Origin: Incurvaria masculella
Lineage: Eukaryota; Arthropoda; Insecta; Lepidoptera; Incurvariidae
NCBI GenBank assembly: GCA_946894095.1
Contig: OX335655.1
Location: 12,276,001 to 12,340,000 of the forward strand
Direction of reading: 5' to 3'
DNA length: 64,000 bases
Shown here: piece by piece, positions 21,693 to 33,562 of the stretch
Numbering within the stretch: the stretch's first letter is position 1
Layout: each line of letters opens with the position of its first letter
Program-made: the position numbers and the translations under genes
Notes under the pieces: generated by a model
What the model was told of the DNA's origin: nothing
Seen by the model: the letters and a program-made list of their open reading frames with translations, nothing else
Database searches by the model: none

Positions 21693-22685
21693 AACACCAG
21701 TTAAATGGCAATCAGTGGCCGAGAGTATTACGAGGCTATAGGAGTCTCGCTTCAGAACACAGCTTTATATAAGAATGAAATATTGTTCCTCGAAAGCTGC
21801 TGGCTGGATACTTTGCGAATAGTTACGTAGTAAGGTGTACCATAAGTATATAATGTATACGGAATTAAATTAAAATTATTTCATGGCCCGCTATGCCTCA
21901 TAGGACCCGTTACATATTTATGAAATGTTCAACCATTCTAAAAGCCATACCGGCGGGCTGTAAACAAGGAATTACAGACACAAATTCGACCAGCACGAGA
22001 GTATTTGTGGTCTCCGTATAAAGCCGGTGATAGGTAGGGTCGGCGCCTGACCGCGGCTGTACAACTTTATTTTCTTTTCATTGCTCGTGAAAATTTTACC
22101 GCCGCGATACAGCCCCGCCGGGAGCAGATAGTCCGTCGGCTTTTTGACAGTCGCGACGTGAATGGGCACCTAAAGTCTTATCTCCCCCCGAGTGTTAAGG
22201 CACATCAGGTGGCATCGTGACTTCCTTGCATGGCCAAAGTCGCGGTCAGTCCTTTAAAGTAGTGAAATCATATTCATGTCCAAATTATGGCTGCGTTCGG
22301 GCAACGTGCTCTGCAAGAAAGAGCAAGAAAATGCGTTTAGGCTAACCGAATGACAGAGGTTCGTGTACATACCTCGGCCGTTTTCGCGGACCATAGGACG
22401 GTTCGGAATCGCCCGGAATCACTCCTTTTTGCGCCATCTCGGTGGAACACGGAACCGGAGCAAGATCTGTCAACTGTCACTTAAACGCGTCCCACTCACT
22501 CGTAGCGCAGGCGAGTTTTTGACCCACGTTTGAGGTCATTTCGAGTTTAATTTCGTATCGATTGGAAACTAGTTGACTTTTTAATGACAGATAGAAATTA
22601 TTGCTTGGTTTTGCGCGTCTACCTAATGAGATTAGTAGGATTTTAGTTTGTACGGTATGAAAGTGACGTTCATCTGTGCACTTCT
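21693..22685. other. No gene seen
   Basis: Mixed composition with GC-rich stretches at 22010-22190 and 22370-22520. No domain, splice pair or RNA gene recognised. Confidence 0.4.
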
Positions 22686-22750
22686 TTCGTTTTGGCGTTC
22701 AGGCTGGAGCGTTGTTAAAGGCAACGCTCCAGCCTGAACGCCAAAACGAA
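22686..22750. repeat. Perfect 29-bp-arm hairpin
   Basis: Arms 22686-22714 and 22722-22750 are perfectly complementary (TTCGTTTTGGCGTTCAGGCT against its reverse), with a 7-nt loop TTAAAGG. The size resembles a microRNA precursor, but perfect pairing and lack of bulges favour a foldback or hpRNA. Confidence 0.85.
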
Positions 22751-23184
22751 GGTTCGCCAAAACGGCGGAAGGATCCGCCCGATTCCGTTCTGTAACGGAC
22801 AGTACGGGGCGGGTTGGAATCACTTTTGCCCGAACAAACCCTTAGATTTAAATTATTCCGTTTTAAGCACAGAAGTGAAAAAACCGGATAAGTGTTGTGT
22901 GGGCGTTAACCGTCGCCGCCGTATGGACATGTTGTCCATACAATCGTATCGGAAGCCGGCCGCGCGTCGTATGCCACATATCCCAACCATCACGTTTGCC
23001 AAGCACTATCCCACCAACACAAACCTTTCAGAACGTATATTTAAGTTGAGTTGGTTATTTTAGAATATTGGCACATCTCCTTCCTTTTTTGTTGAGAGCT
23101 TTCTATTTAACATTAATTAAATTAACATAAACTACTAAATTGTATCACTTTTCTTATACTTTGCAGTTTAAAGAACTGATAAGT
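22751..23184. other. No gene seen
   Basis: Includes a GC-rich part to 22990, then AT-rich sequence. No supported feature. Confidence 0.45.
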
Positions 23185-23272
23185 CACTCATTTTAGGAAT
23201 TGTAGAAAACGGCTTACTCACGGTGTGTCGTTGATGTTGAGTGAGCCGTTTTCTGAAACTATAAAATGAGTG
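23185..23272. repeat. Imperfect hairpin, about 35-bp arms
   Basis: CACTCATTTTAGGAATTG...GAAAACGGCTTACTCA (23185-23220) pairs with TGAGTGAGCCGTTTTC... AAAATGAGTG (23238-23272) around a 17-nt loop, with a mismatch patch in mid-stem. Precursor-like geometry. Confidence 0.7.
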
Positions 23273-23593
23273 TTAAACACGGTATTCTCAGATCATATAT
23301 GACAAGTCACTGCTCAATTTTATCGATTTTTTCAATTTTATAACATCCGGCAATTCGTAACTGTAGAAATTTATTATTATTAGAAAGTTTCATTAATCAA
23401 GAAATATTTATTCAGTAGATTATGTTATTCCAAGTGCAGCTAACTGCACTTCATACTATAGAACATGTCAAAAATTTACTATAAGAAAAATAACAATAAT
23501 TCATACATTATTCCTTAAGTATAATAATTCCTTGTCGGTTGTCAATTAATCGCTCTCTCTTTACTTTCTTACACTTAAAATGTTAAGGAACAT

Positions 23594-23692
23594 GACCCCT
23601 GTGACAGACGGACGAACGGACGGACAGACAGCAGAGGCTTAGTAATAGGGTTTTGTTTGGCACCCTTTGGGTACGGAACCCTAATAATACAC
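23594..23692 (-). repeat. Dispersed repeat R2, copy B (5' part)
   Basis: Minus-strand match: CCTGTGACAGACGGACGAAC, GCAGAGGCTTAGTAATAGG, CCTTTGGGTACGGAACCCTA. The rest of the family is absent. Confidence 0.7.
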
Positions 23693-24388
23693 GTAATATC
23701 ACGTTTCCTCAAGAAACATCGTTTGAATTCATAGTATTTGTTGTTGCCTGCCAATGAGTTGATTGGGTAAATCCGGGTCCCTGTGTCATCTAGAAATTCC
23801 GAGAGCCTAACGCGGTTTTACTAAAACTACCTTTTACCTCTTCCGCAAAAATCAATCACACTCAGTCGCAATCAGGCCCACCTTCACCTACAGTTTGTGC
23901 TCCGCCGCTGAGCGGACTGCCGACATCGGACCTCGTAATTTCGAGCCCCGAAAAAATTCCACCTAACGCGACAGCACAACAGTCCACGTAACCACATTTC
24001 TCCTACGCTGTCCTACACGTTCGGGTTTGCCATTTTTAAAGAGAAGTTTCTAAATGTTTCGTGTTTCCCATCAAATTCAATGCAGCCTTGTTAGATGAAA
24101 AATAAAATCAGCGCTTGGCTTCTAGTTAATTCAGTAATGCACAGTGATGAGTTCATATCATGACACTGGTAATGTAGGTGACCAACACTGGGGTACTATA
24201 GTACCCCTTCCCTTATTACGTGGGTCATGCTAACATAATTAGGATACTTTTTACACATTTGTCAACTGGCAAGTTTTTGGTTCTTTACCAATACTGATTT
24301 GAAAGGGAAACATTTGTGAATTCGAACTGTTTTTATCCAAATATATTTTTCCTGAGAAAATCGGGCAGGAATATGCTTACATACAGTC
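23693..24388. other. No gene seen
   Basis: No convincing coding or repeat signal. Confidence 0.45.
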
Positions 24389-24726
24389 ATGGAGCTCACT
24401 CGACGAGATTTTCTCGCTATTATATATGATGATTATAAAAACAAATTAAAACCCCAAGAATTTTTTGAATCATTAACTAGCATTTTTGGTGAGTCTGCTT
24501 GTTCACGAGCAACAGTTTTTAATTGGTTTCCTGAGTTTAAAAGAGACGTTGAGACCAAGACAGGTCTCAACTTCAAAGCTTCGTCAACCGCGAGTATTAT
24601 CAGCCTTATGTGACAAGCTTTCGAAGTCTGGAATCAGGCTACTACCATGACAATATCTCGCCGCACACGTCTGTCAGAACACTTTTTTCATTAAAAAAAT
24701 GTGCCAAAATATGTTATAATTTTTGA
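24389..24726 (+). pseudogene. Second mariner-type transposase, internally deleted relic
   Basis: From ATG at 24389 the frame encodes about 50 residues typical of the N-terminal helix-turn-helix of mariner-related transposases (starting MELTRRDF and including SRATVFNWFPEFKR). In another frame, 24643-24723 encodes YHDNISPHTS, matching the 'HDN.xPHT' motif around the second catalytic aspartate. In intact proteins these are separated by roughly 190 residues; here only about 30 codons intervene, so the middle is deleted, and the third motif is missing. It belongs to a different lineage from the 16.7-kb element. No inverted ends were found. Non-functional. Confidence 0.7.
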
Positions 24727-25440
24727 GTTTCTAATTTCTTTTGGGGTGACGTTTCGTACTAGGTAGTAGAGCAAAGAGCCCCCGGGTTATTTCCATCACA
24801 TCGAATGAAATATGGCAGAAGCAGCCACGAAAAATTGTCTGAGTCTTCCGTCCAGTTCGCAAGGTAATTTTAATCCAATGAACTTTTGTAGTTCAATAAT
24901 GTTTAATTTTGTTTAATGTATTATTTAGAAGCAAAAAAAGTGGAGCGTATTCAAATGCTTGAAAGTTGGTGGTAACACCAAAGCGAGAGACGGGAATGGG
25001 GGGGGGGGGAAGTGGTGAGTGCGCGCGCCGTATTGCAATTTAATATATTTTAAGATGAGTCAGGTTTCCGAATAAATGATAATATAACAAAATTCGACGA
25101 AGTTGGTGTAGACCACTGTAGACAAACTAGAAGGACCAAAGGGCGCCAAAGGTAGCCGTTAACCTCCGCGGTCAGTCAGCGGAGGGCGGTTCCTTAATTA
25201 ACCAAGAGCAGGACTGGCGTTCACGTGTGTACAGGCCTTTATTACTAGAGCACAAGGGGCTAGTGTAATAGTGGCCTTATTAGCTAGCTTGCGGCGACAT
25301 ACAGGGCCTTAACTGGCTATAATGGGCATATTGAATGGATTAGGTTGAGGCTACATAGAGGAGTGGAGAGAATTTAATTAACTTATTGATTTTTGTAAAT
25401 ATTTTCATATCGTTTGTGTTTTCTAATTTTCCCATTGCAG
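24727..25440. other. No gene seen; G-run
   Basis: Contains a run of about 12 G near 25000-25011 and a GCGCGCGC word. Otherwise unremarkable. Confidence 0.45.
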
Positions 25441-25693
25441 GAAACAGATCAGAGATTCTTACGCGAATGCAACCAACGGGTGTATTCAGAGCAGACATCA
25501 GTTCGGATACAGCTACTGAATCAACTTTCCCAATAAAAACTTTGAACACAGACGGCGTTAGTGCTCGTTACCTGCGAAGTTCAAGCGTGTTGAAACTCAG
25601 GATATATCTATATCCATCCCTAAATAAAAGTAGTATATGGCGTGTAAATGTCGATAACACAAAAATAATTTATGAACAATTTAGACACATTAA
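25441..25693 (+). CDS. Possible internal/terminal exon, unrecognised
   Basis: A good-looking acceptor (pyrimidine-rich GTTTTCTAATTTTCCCATTGCAG-like tract ending at 25440) precedes about 84 open codons running to a TAA near 25695. The peptide begins GNRSEILTRMQPTGVFRADI and matches no family I know. No donor or partner exon was found on either side, and repeat R2 copy C follows almost at once. It could be a chance frame, an exon of a long non-coding RNA, or a TE remnant. Confidence 0.2.
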
Positions 25694-25711
25694 TTAAGGA
25701 AATAATGTCAT

Positions 25712-25800
25712 AAAAACCGGCCAAGTGTGAGACGCACACGAAGGGTTCCGTACCATCATACAAGATTTAATACGAAAAATCACGTTTTTGTATGAGGCCC
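25712..25800 (-). repeat. Dispersed repeat R2, copy C (3' part)
   Basis: Minus-strand end: AAAACCGGCCAAGTGTGAGA, CGCACACGAAGGGTTCCGTA, ACCATCATACAAGATTTAAT. The left half of the family is missing. Confidence 0.65.
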
Positions 25801-25969
25801 CTTTCATATGTGTTATTTTAAAATGCACTGCAGACATTGAATGCAAAAATAAAACATTTAAACATATAGCCGTCGTCACCAATATCGTTCGGCATTAGAC
25901 TCTAGAGCCGTCCTAGGCAGGCAAAAAAAATAATTTGTAAACGTAATGCCCCCGAAAGATTTGCTTGCT

Positions 25970-26075
25970 GGTTCAAGTCCTGCAGTATATTCATAAAGAA
26001 GTGATTTTTATATCTTTTTTTCTTCAATAAATGAGTACTTGCTTTACGGTAGATTCTACATTCATATCACATTAG
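25970..26075 (+). repeat. Repeat R3 right-arm fragment
   Basis: GCTGGTTCAAGTCCTGCAGT, ATATTCATAAAG and TTGCTTTACGGTAGATTCTA match the centre-to-right arm of the R3 long-TIR family. Confidence 0.6.
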
Positions 26076-26772
26076 TTGAAAAAGTGTATTTTGTACCATA
26101 AAACAGTCATGACATGGGCGAATGTTTTAGCATTTCGCGCAGTGTAGCCTTCGTTTTGGGGGTCAAGAAGTGAAATGAAAGTAAAAGCAGAATGGGCTAA
26201 TAAATATGTGAGTAAAATAAGGTAGTAACCGTGCTTTTAGGTTATTTGATCGTTTGTCAGTCTCAACGCTACATTTTACTTAGGTTTCAAATTGTTTAAT
26301 AATTAATGCGTTCCTTAAGGGAACTACATATGCTGAGCGTGGTGGCCAGACACGGTACGAAACAGTGTGGTAAAATTATTGTAATCTAAAATAAATATAG
26401 GTTATGTTTACAAAGTTTGAAGAAAGAATGTATAATAAATTTCAGCCCTGACTTGGATGGAGATGGAAAATCGAGAAAAGCTACGCTTAACGAGACTACT
26501 TTGGGTGTTTAAGACCAAGAGTTATGTCACTAGACTGAACACAGTTGTATTTACAGTCACTCGTCACATGTAGAAAACTTACTATGACCAGATAGGTAAT
26601 GTGCTTCATAAAGATCAAATTCGTAGCATCCGTAATTGATGAGTAAAGAAGTGTATGACCATAGAAGAAACGAAAGAAGGACGCTTTATCGTATCGCATG
26701 GAGCCTCCGGGGATACGGCGTAATGTTATGGACGAATTGTTTTGTATCCCATTTTGGATATAATTCTACGCA
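26076..26772. other. No gene seen
   Basis: AT-rich. No supported coding or RNA feature. Confidence 0.45.
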
Positions 26773-27274
26773 GACTAGGAGGTCGCGACAAAAATGAGAA
26801 CTGGGTATACGGGATAAATACAAACCCTCTGAAGCTAAATGTGTCCAAGTGGTTGCGTTACCTAGATAAGGCGCCTGAAAAGTAGTTATCGTGATAAAAC
26901 ATGTATGATAAGGTATATAGCTGCAAATTGCGAAGCATGAAAGTAACAGTACATACTTGCCTAGTAATACCGAAATTGAACAAATATTTTGTTGCATTTC
27001 GTAGGTTTAAGCGATTTAAGTTATAGATATAACTTCAGGTATATTTATGTATTTCATTATAAAACAGACTGGTTATTGTTGTATAACTAAAAGGTATCAA
27101 TATGTCCAGAAAATCAATATATTCATTAGCATATTCATTAACACATATTTTGTATGGCCAATCTGGCTGAAGCAACCACTTGGCGCAGGCAGACCGATAT
27201 ATTTAGCATCAGAGGATTGGTCTTCATTCAGTTATTTACCTTATCGTGACCAAAAATGTCATGACCTCCCGGAA
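26773..27274. mobile_element. Long-TIR MITE family R4, copy 3 (older)
   Basis: Starts GACTAGGAGGTCGCGACAAA and ends CATGACCTCCCGGAA with TA at 27275-27276. The left flank has CA, so the duplication is not perfect. Inverted arms and internal sequence match the copies at 8470 and 50762 with more substitutions and short deletions. Confidence 0.75.
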
Positions 27275-28723
27275 TAACAGGGATGTATATTCAATGTGTA
27301 AACATAATACCATTTTCCTCATCCTCTTCATATATTCCTGTTACTCCGCAGCAGCAAGAATGCTTTGGCTAGGAAATAGTACAATAATTTGATAAATGAT
27401 ATATTTATACACATGTGCGTGAAACCACATGCCCCCATGTTCCGGAATGTCTTGAAAAATGTACTTTAGATGGGATTATAATGCATAGTTTTCAATAATT
27501 ACACTGCCTGTTATTGGACCGGTTTTCTAAGATACGTAAGGGCAGCATAAAATGTATCCACTAAGGCATTATTGAAATTATTACAATGTGTGTCACACAA
27601 AGCGCGAATGGCACCCATGACCATAAACGTTGAGCGGAAATTGTACCCTGGCAAACATCGTTTGGTTTTGGGAGGTCTATAAATTATAATAATGTTAGCT
27701 TTTTTGTAAAACATACATAAATCTTGCCATTTGAGCGTGCCTGCTGAAATATACGTTCGGGAACTGTAGTCGTTCTCATATGTGTGTTGTGTTGCTTTTG
27801 ACATACTTTTCGATTAGTATACAATACAACATTGCTTTAATGATAGGCTCAACCAAATTTGAAGCTATGTCACAAGAACATCTGAAGAACACTTCGCATT
27901 TTCCCACTTTTCCGACATGACTGCATCGCTTGCTCTCTCATATTTGACTAATAATTTCACGACATTTATCATCACCTTTCAAATAGATGGGCACTCGCAT
28001 ACAATTTAAATTGTGCCTGCCGATATACAGATTGTTCCAAAATATATGCGTTAAACGGAGAGAGGTAATCTGTATAGGGCGGTCGTTTTCAATATAAATC
28101 ACTGCTCAAATGGTTCCCCTACTCACAATAGTTTAGAAGTTATTAGAAAATTTATTTGTAAAATACCCTTCGTGTAAAATTTGTATATTCTTAAATCTAC
28201 TTCACACGGATGTATTTTTAAATTTTATAATGTCCAATCACATAAGAATAGTTTTAAGTAAATTACGTTGTATCATAGGCTCAATGGGCCACCCTGCTAC
28301 TTTTCGACAGAGTCTTAAATAGGCCAGACACGACAATAAAAGTGTCAATCAGTCGATCGAGTCCTTCACTCCGTAAATGGTTCACTTAATAGAAGCAGTG
28401 ACTCTGAAGAAAGACCGCGCCCAATAATAGGATATTCAAAGGGTTGATGATGATTTATACACTTTGTTTCTTCCAGCCGAATTAAATTACTTCTCTGCTG
28501 GCGCGGCGGTGGAGAGGGGATCGCCACGATATGATTTACTGCGATCGTTATTCGGGCCCGTGTGCTATCGGAGGCGTGCGATCGCATAATTAGGAGTTCA
28601 ATAGCGTGTAATAATATAGCGTTGGTTTCGGGCGATTGTCTACGAAGGGTCGAGTTGATGTCGAAACATAAAAAAATGCTAAATATGTATATTATGATCG
28701 GGTGTACATTGTTTTATTTCAAT
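27275..28723. other. No gene supported
   Basis: A 97-codon minus frame at 27511-27804 is the only sizable one. It has an ordinary composition with several cysteines but no domain I recognise. A GC-rich patch lies at 28500-28590. No RNA gene seen. Confidence 0.4.
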
Positions 28724-28985
28724 CTACCTGAGGTACCCGGCTCCGCTCGGGTCAATGCCGTTTCGGAATCATGTCGGTCCGAATTATTTCCCGATTATTA
28801 TATGAATTCCCCATTTAAATTTTCATCCCCTATTTCATCCCCTTCAAGTTTTTTTTTCGCCACAAAGGGTAGCCTATATCCTTTTCCGAGTTCCAAAATA
28901 AATACATCAAAATTGGTTCACCTGTTTATACGTGAAATGGAAACAGACAGGCAGAGTTACTTTCGCATTTATAATATAAGTTTGT
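28724..28985 (+). repeat. Dispersed repeat R8, long copy
   Basis: Starts GAGGTACCCGGCTCCGCTCG, continues with ATCAAAATTGGTTCACCTGT and GAAACAGACAGGCAGAGTTA, and ends CTTTCGCATTTATAATA. This order is that of a repeat common in insect genomes. A 189-codon frame crosses it but is not a gene. Confidence 0.7.
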
Positions 28986-31423
28986 GTTCATGCCTGAAAT
29001 GTATATTCCAGCAACATGATAAATTAATGCTTGGGGCAGGATTTTTTAATAAAACGCACGATAAATTGCATCTAGAACCAGGTAATTTAATTGATAAAGA
29101 GGCTCATAGATATAAACTTTTCTTTTCTTAGGTAATCAAGACATTTAGTTTTTAACAAGTTGTTGCGTACACACATTTTTTTTTACATAAAATAATTCAA
29201 CTATTTATATTGTCAATGAATTGAATTATCCATGGCTAAAACCCTTGAAACATTCTTTCTAAATTTTTTGAGATCTGCAGTCAACATAATTAATTTTGAT
29301 TTTATCATTATTCGTTTTTATTTGTTGATCTTTACTCAAATCGAATCGCGTTCAACCGAAATCCATTTAGTATTTCGACTGAACGCATGTATGCAACCCC
29401 CGCGAGTTGCTGAGGGAATGTATATTTCACCTCAAATTGGAATTATTTCCATATCGCTGGCATCCAAATTGAGTTACAAACATTTTACAGATACATTTCA
29501 CCGTTATCTTCACATGCTGTAAGCGTACCTGGAAAACTTAGCAGTCAAGTCGAGGGCTTGATGCTATGTACAGTGTAGGTAACTATACGAGATATTCAAG
29601 TAAATATACTTTTTGGTACTAAGCTGATACGTCGCTTATTCCAATAAATGTTATATGAATGTCTCAAATAGAAATTACATTCCTACCTACTCAAACACCA
29701 ATTTATTATATGTATTTTTTTTTTATATTTAATTGTATGTATTAAAAACACGAATTTCACTACCCCATGGAGATTTCTTCACCTCCATGCACTAATCTAC
29801 ATGAACAATGTGCATTTACATTAGCATATACAATACAATAAATAATAATTAAAATGTAAGTACCTACAATGAAATGATGTGGAACTCTTTACTGTATTAG
29901 TACAGTTTAAATTCAGTCATGTGTGGTAAAGTATTTCTTATTGCTGTTAATGAGCCAAAAAAAATATGTTAAAAAGTTATTGTAACCGATTGAGCACTAC
30001 CGCCTTAGATGAAAACTACCGCTTGGTGAAAATAACACGTGTGACAGATCAGATGATTTTGAAATAAATTAGAGGTGCAACTGGCCAGTTTCAATAGGTC
30101 CATAAATATTAACAGATTGGACAGTACCTTTTAACTGAATATAAGACGTAAGTAAGAATGGAAAAAAATACTAAAGCTAGAAATAGTTTTCACACAATTA
30201 GGGAAACACTGAGAGAAAACAGTTATTGCACACAGTTAAAAAAACAACAATTAAAAGATACAGTAACATTAAATGTTTGAGGATAACTGTTTTAACTTAG
30301 AGTGACCGACGATTTTAACTTTGCAAGACGGTTGTTATTATTGGAATTACAGTAATATTAACTGATTATTTTTTTCAGTGTACTAATAAATATATGTTGT
30401 ACTATAATAGTTTTATAACAATGCTCAGCTCATTCTATGTTAATGTAAAGCACCTGGCTGTCATCTTGAGGTCATCTTAACCTTGTTAAGTACAGGAGAT
30501 AACATTCACTTCTGTAATAAATAAATATGGATAAATGTGTGTACAATCGACCGTGAAGCAAGGATACATTAATTGAAGAAAGAGCCCAGTAAAAAGAACT
30601 ACTTTACGAATATACTGCAAGATTCCCTACGCAAAACTAACATTTGCGGGCATTGCGTCTTTTATTTTCGCCACCTGGATACATCCACAATTAGGAATCA
30701 CATACAGTCTCTCCTCCCATTATCAATGCCACCTCCTAATACAGTTTTTAAGATTATAACTACACATATTTATTTGTACCCGTTCTTAAATGAGATCAAA
30801 ACAATTTCCAGTCGCATGTGAGATGATGATAATATTAGGGATTTCAGATTGTTTATGATGCCATAAGATTTTAAACATTTAAATATTCGAAACCTTTTAT
30901 GACATCTACGGAGCAGTTCTTAAATTAAATGAATGTCATTTAAAGTTACACGTAAAATTTTTGATAATGGTAAAAATAAAAAAAAATATTTTCGAAGACA
31001 ATTTCCCCGATTTCAGGATTTTTTTATTTGTATGAATAATCTCATAGCCCTAAATGTATGCTTTTATTCAAATATTTTTTGCGATTCAACTGAGAGATAC
31101 AAAACGAAATATCCCTTATTTCATGTATTCCAATATGCACATTCTATTACACGTTTGTCTACAACTCTTGGTATCCGTTACTATTGAATCCAAAATATCA
31201 CGACCCACCGCCGCAGTTCCTTTGCTGCCAGGGCCCCCCTCCGAGGGCCGGTTGGGTGCATGCTAATTTTTACACGCCGCGATTTCCAACGCAAAGAAAT
31301 TGCGAAATAAATATTACAGGATCTACTCGGAGAATAAACAAGGATACACTGATTAGCGATACGTCGTAAATATCAATTGAAATTGTACGTCTTCGATGCA
31401 TCACATGCAAAGAAAGGGGGAAC
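28986..31423. other. No gene seen; two R3 fragments
   Basis: About 2.4 kb, mostly AT-rich. R3-family fragments occur at about 29590-29680 (GCTTATTCCAATAAATGTTA) and 30545-30620 (GAAGCAAGGATACATTAATT, AAAGAGCCCAGTAAAAAGAA, CGAATATACTGCAA). A small GC-rich patch is at 31195-31265. Confidence 0.5.
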
Positions 31424-32050
31424 GGCAGAACGTCTAATATGCAGATCGTATAATGTCATATTTTAACAAAATTTTAAAACCATGCACAACGTATAATCGG
31501 CAGATCGTATAATCTTATACGTAGTGCATGAAGAAGTTTAAAAAATAAAATTAATTATTTCTCCATGCATAACGTATAATAGTCACAACGTATAATATTA
31601 TGATCTTTATTTAACAAAAAAAGAAAACCATGCATATCATATAAACCAAAAACTTTTCATACGATAAGCGCCCTTATGATTATACATTTAAAGCGTATAC
31701 TCGCACGCGACTTTTCGACCGTCTCAATTAGCGTTGTAGCAAATTGTTCCTCTTCAACAAATATCGATTCGTAGCAATTTCAGCCTTAAATGTCGCGGTA
31801 TTAGGGCGCTTTATGCAGTGCTTCTTGGCATATTATACGTTCTGCATGGTTTTCTTTTTTTGTGAATTCATGTTAGAAATATTATAGGTTGTGACTATTA
31901 GACGTTCTGCATGATGCAAAGAGTTGATTTTATTTTTAAACTCATGCACAACGTATAACATTATACGTTATGAATATTATACGATATGCATGGTTTTCAT
32001 TTTTTTGAAAAAAATACTATTATACGTTGTGAATATTATACGTAGTGAAT
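31424..32050. mobile_element. Foldback element with clustered TTATACG motifs
   Basis: Two imperfect arms of about 300 bp (31424-31730 and 31775-32050) are inverted. Examples: CCATGCACAACGTATAAT against ATTATACGATATGCATGG; AAAAAAAGAAAACCATGC against GCATGGTTTTCTTTTTTT; ATAAGCGCCCTTAT against ATTAGGGCGCTTTAT near the centre. The 7-mer CGTATAA or its complement occurs 12 times, mostly CGTATAA on the left and TTATACG on the right. No coding frame. The regular motif array looks like repeated protein-binding sites in a transposon end. Confidence 0.75.
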
Positions 32051-32364
32051 ACGACTCCAAAGAAATACCATTTTTGACGACCATTGGCAAGCAACTATTG
32101 TGTTATTTTATAATTTCAGCAAATACATATAATATCTGTTTGATTCTTAAAAAAAACGGAGGTATTTAGTTGTGAATTAAATAACTATGTCGAATATTAA
32201 GATGGAAGAATATTTGTATCAATAGATTGATTACTATAATAGATCGATGTGTGGTTGGAAATTATTGATTGTAATTATGAAATCACCCTGAATGAAGCAA
32301 GCATTTTTTATTTATTTAATTAGATATGGAAAGCTTATAACAAACCACCGTCATGATTGATTCA
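32051..32364. other. No gene seen
   Basis: Short AT-rich interval without features. Confidence 0.5.
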
Positions 32365-32550
32365 ATTATAGTTTATTCAATGTGGTGGTACCAATCCGGG
32401 CGCGAACCCTCCCACCTAGTAAATAAGGAAGAAGACCTACAGTTTTACGTGTCATCCGAACCACGGCCAGCCTCAATTGTCAAAAAAGGTCACCCCCAAC
32501 CGCACTCAGAGTTGCTTCACCCAGCTTATCTACCGAGGCTACAAAATACA
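32365..32550 (-). mobile_element. SINE fragment (head and start of body)
   Basis: Minus-strand match: ATGTGGTGGTACCAATCCGG, CCACCTAGTAAATAAGGAAG, CATCCGAACCACGGCCAGCC, then a decayed 5S/tRNA-like head ending GCTTATCTACCGAGGCT. Confidence 0.6.
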
Positions 32551-33084
32551 AATTACTACATACAAAAATATTCAAATAGTCACGACTGTGGCGCCATCTA
32601 CATGACCGCACACACTTGTTACTGTGGTACTTGTTAGATGGGTTTTTTTGGTTTTATCCTTCCGTTACCCAACGTCCGAAAGGCCCTTTTTTATTTAATA
32701 AAGTTTTGTTAATTCATAATCGCAACATGTAAAATGAATATACCATCGCTCACCTGTGTCGCCGTCTCTTTCAAAATGCATATGAAAAATAAACGCACGA
32801 AAATCTCCAACAACTATTTTATATGCAAATGAAGCATTTTTTACGGCGACGAAGCATGATACGAATGCGGGAGGGGTGGTGTGTGAAATGTGCCTGTAAT
32901 TTGTAAAGCTTTACAGGGCTCAGAAGACGGGAATAAAGAATGATGTTACATCTAATGCACTGCCGCTCGCTACAATCTCATTTGATGTTTGAAAATAAAA
33001 TATGTGTGTGTTTATTTAAATTATGAAGACTTTTCTAATAAAGGAAACCTGTCCGTCGGTCACACAAAATTTGTCCCGAATGTT
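32551..33084. other. No gene seen
   Basis: AT-rich. No supported feature. Confidence 0.45.
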
Positions 33085-33562
33085 TCTCTTATTAACGGTG
33101 GTTTGAAAATTCTCAAATAAAATACCAATATAGGTAGGTACACGTATGTGGTTGTGCACCAACTAATTACTTTTACTCAAAACGTCTTATTTTTTGGGAA
33201 AAAGCTAGATTTATGAAGCGCTAATTCTATAAGAAATTACAAAATTAACATCAGGCGAGGGCGAATTTGTTCAATTTCTAGCAGTGACGGGAATTTCGGC
33301 CCGTTTGATACGTTCACGCTTGATCGATTTTTTAGGGTTTCGTACCCAAAGGGTGAAAACGGAACCATATTACTAAGCCTCCGCTGTCCGTCCGTCCGTC
33401 TGTCACAGGGATGTATCTCATGAACCGTAATAGGTAGGCAGCTGAAATTTTCACAGAGTGTGCATTTATTTTGCCGCTATAACAATAAATAGACAAAATA
33501 AAAAAATATTAAAAATTACGATACATACAAAAAACCTGTTAAATCTAGTACGATGGTACAGA
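33085..33562 (+). repeat. R6 plus R2 composite repeat, copy D
   Basis: The R6 part (33085-33325: ATTACTTTTACTCAAAACGT, AAAAGCTAGATTTATGAAGC, GTTCACGCTTGATCG) runs directly into R2 (TTTTTAGGGTTTCGTACCCA, (CCGT)n, GTACGATGGTACAG). The same junction recurs at about 54190, so R6+R2 is one longer element. Confidence 0.7.

Noticed and set aside
27511..27804. 97-codon minus-strand frame with several cysteines
   Set aside because: No recognisable domain, no splice or promoter context. Kept only as unassigned sequence.
28562..29131. A 189-codon plus-strand open frame, one of the longest in the window
   Set aside because: Half of it runs through dispersed repeat R8; no domain, splice context or codon bias.
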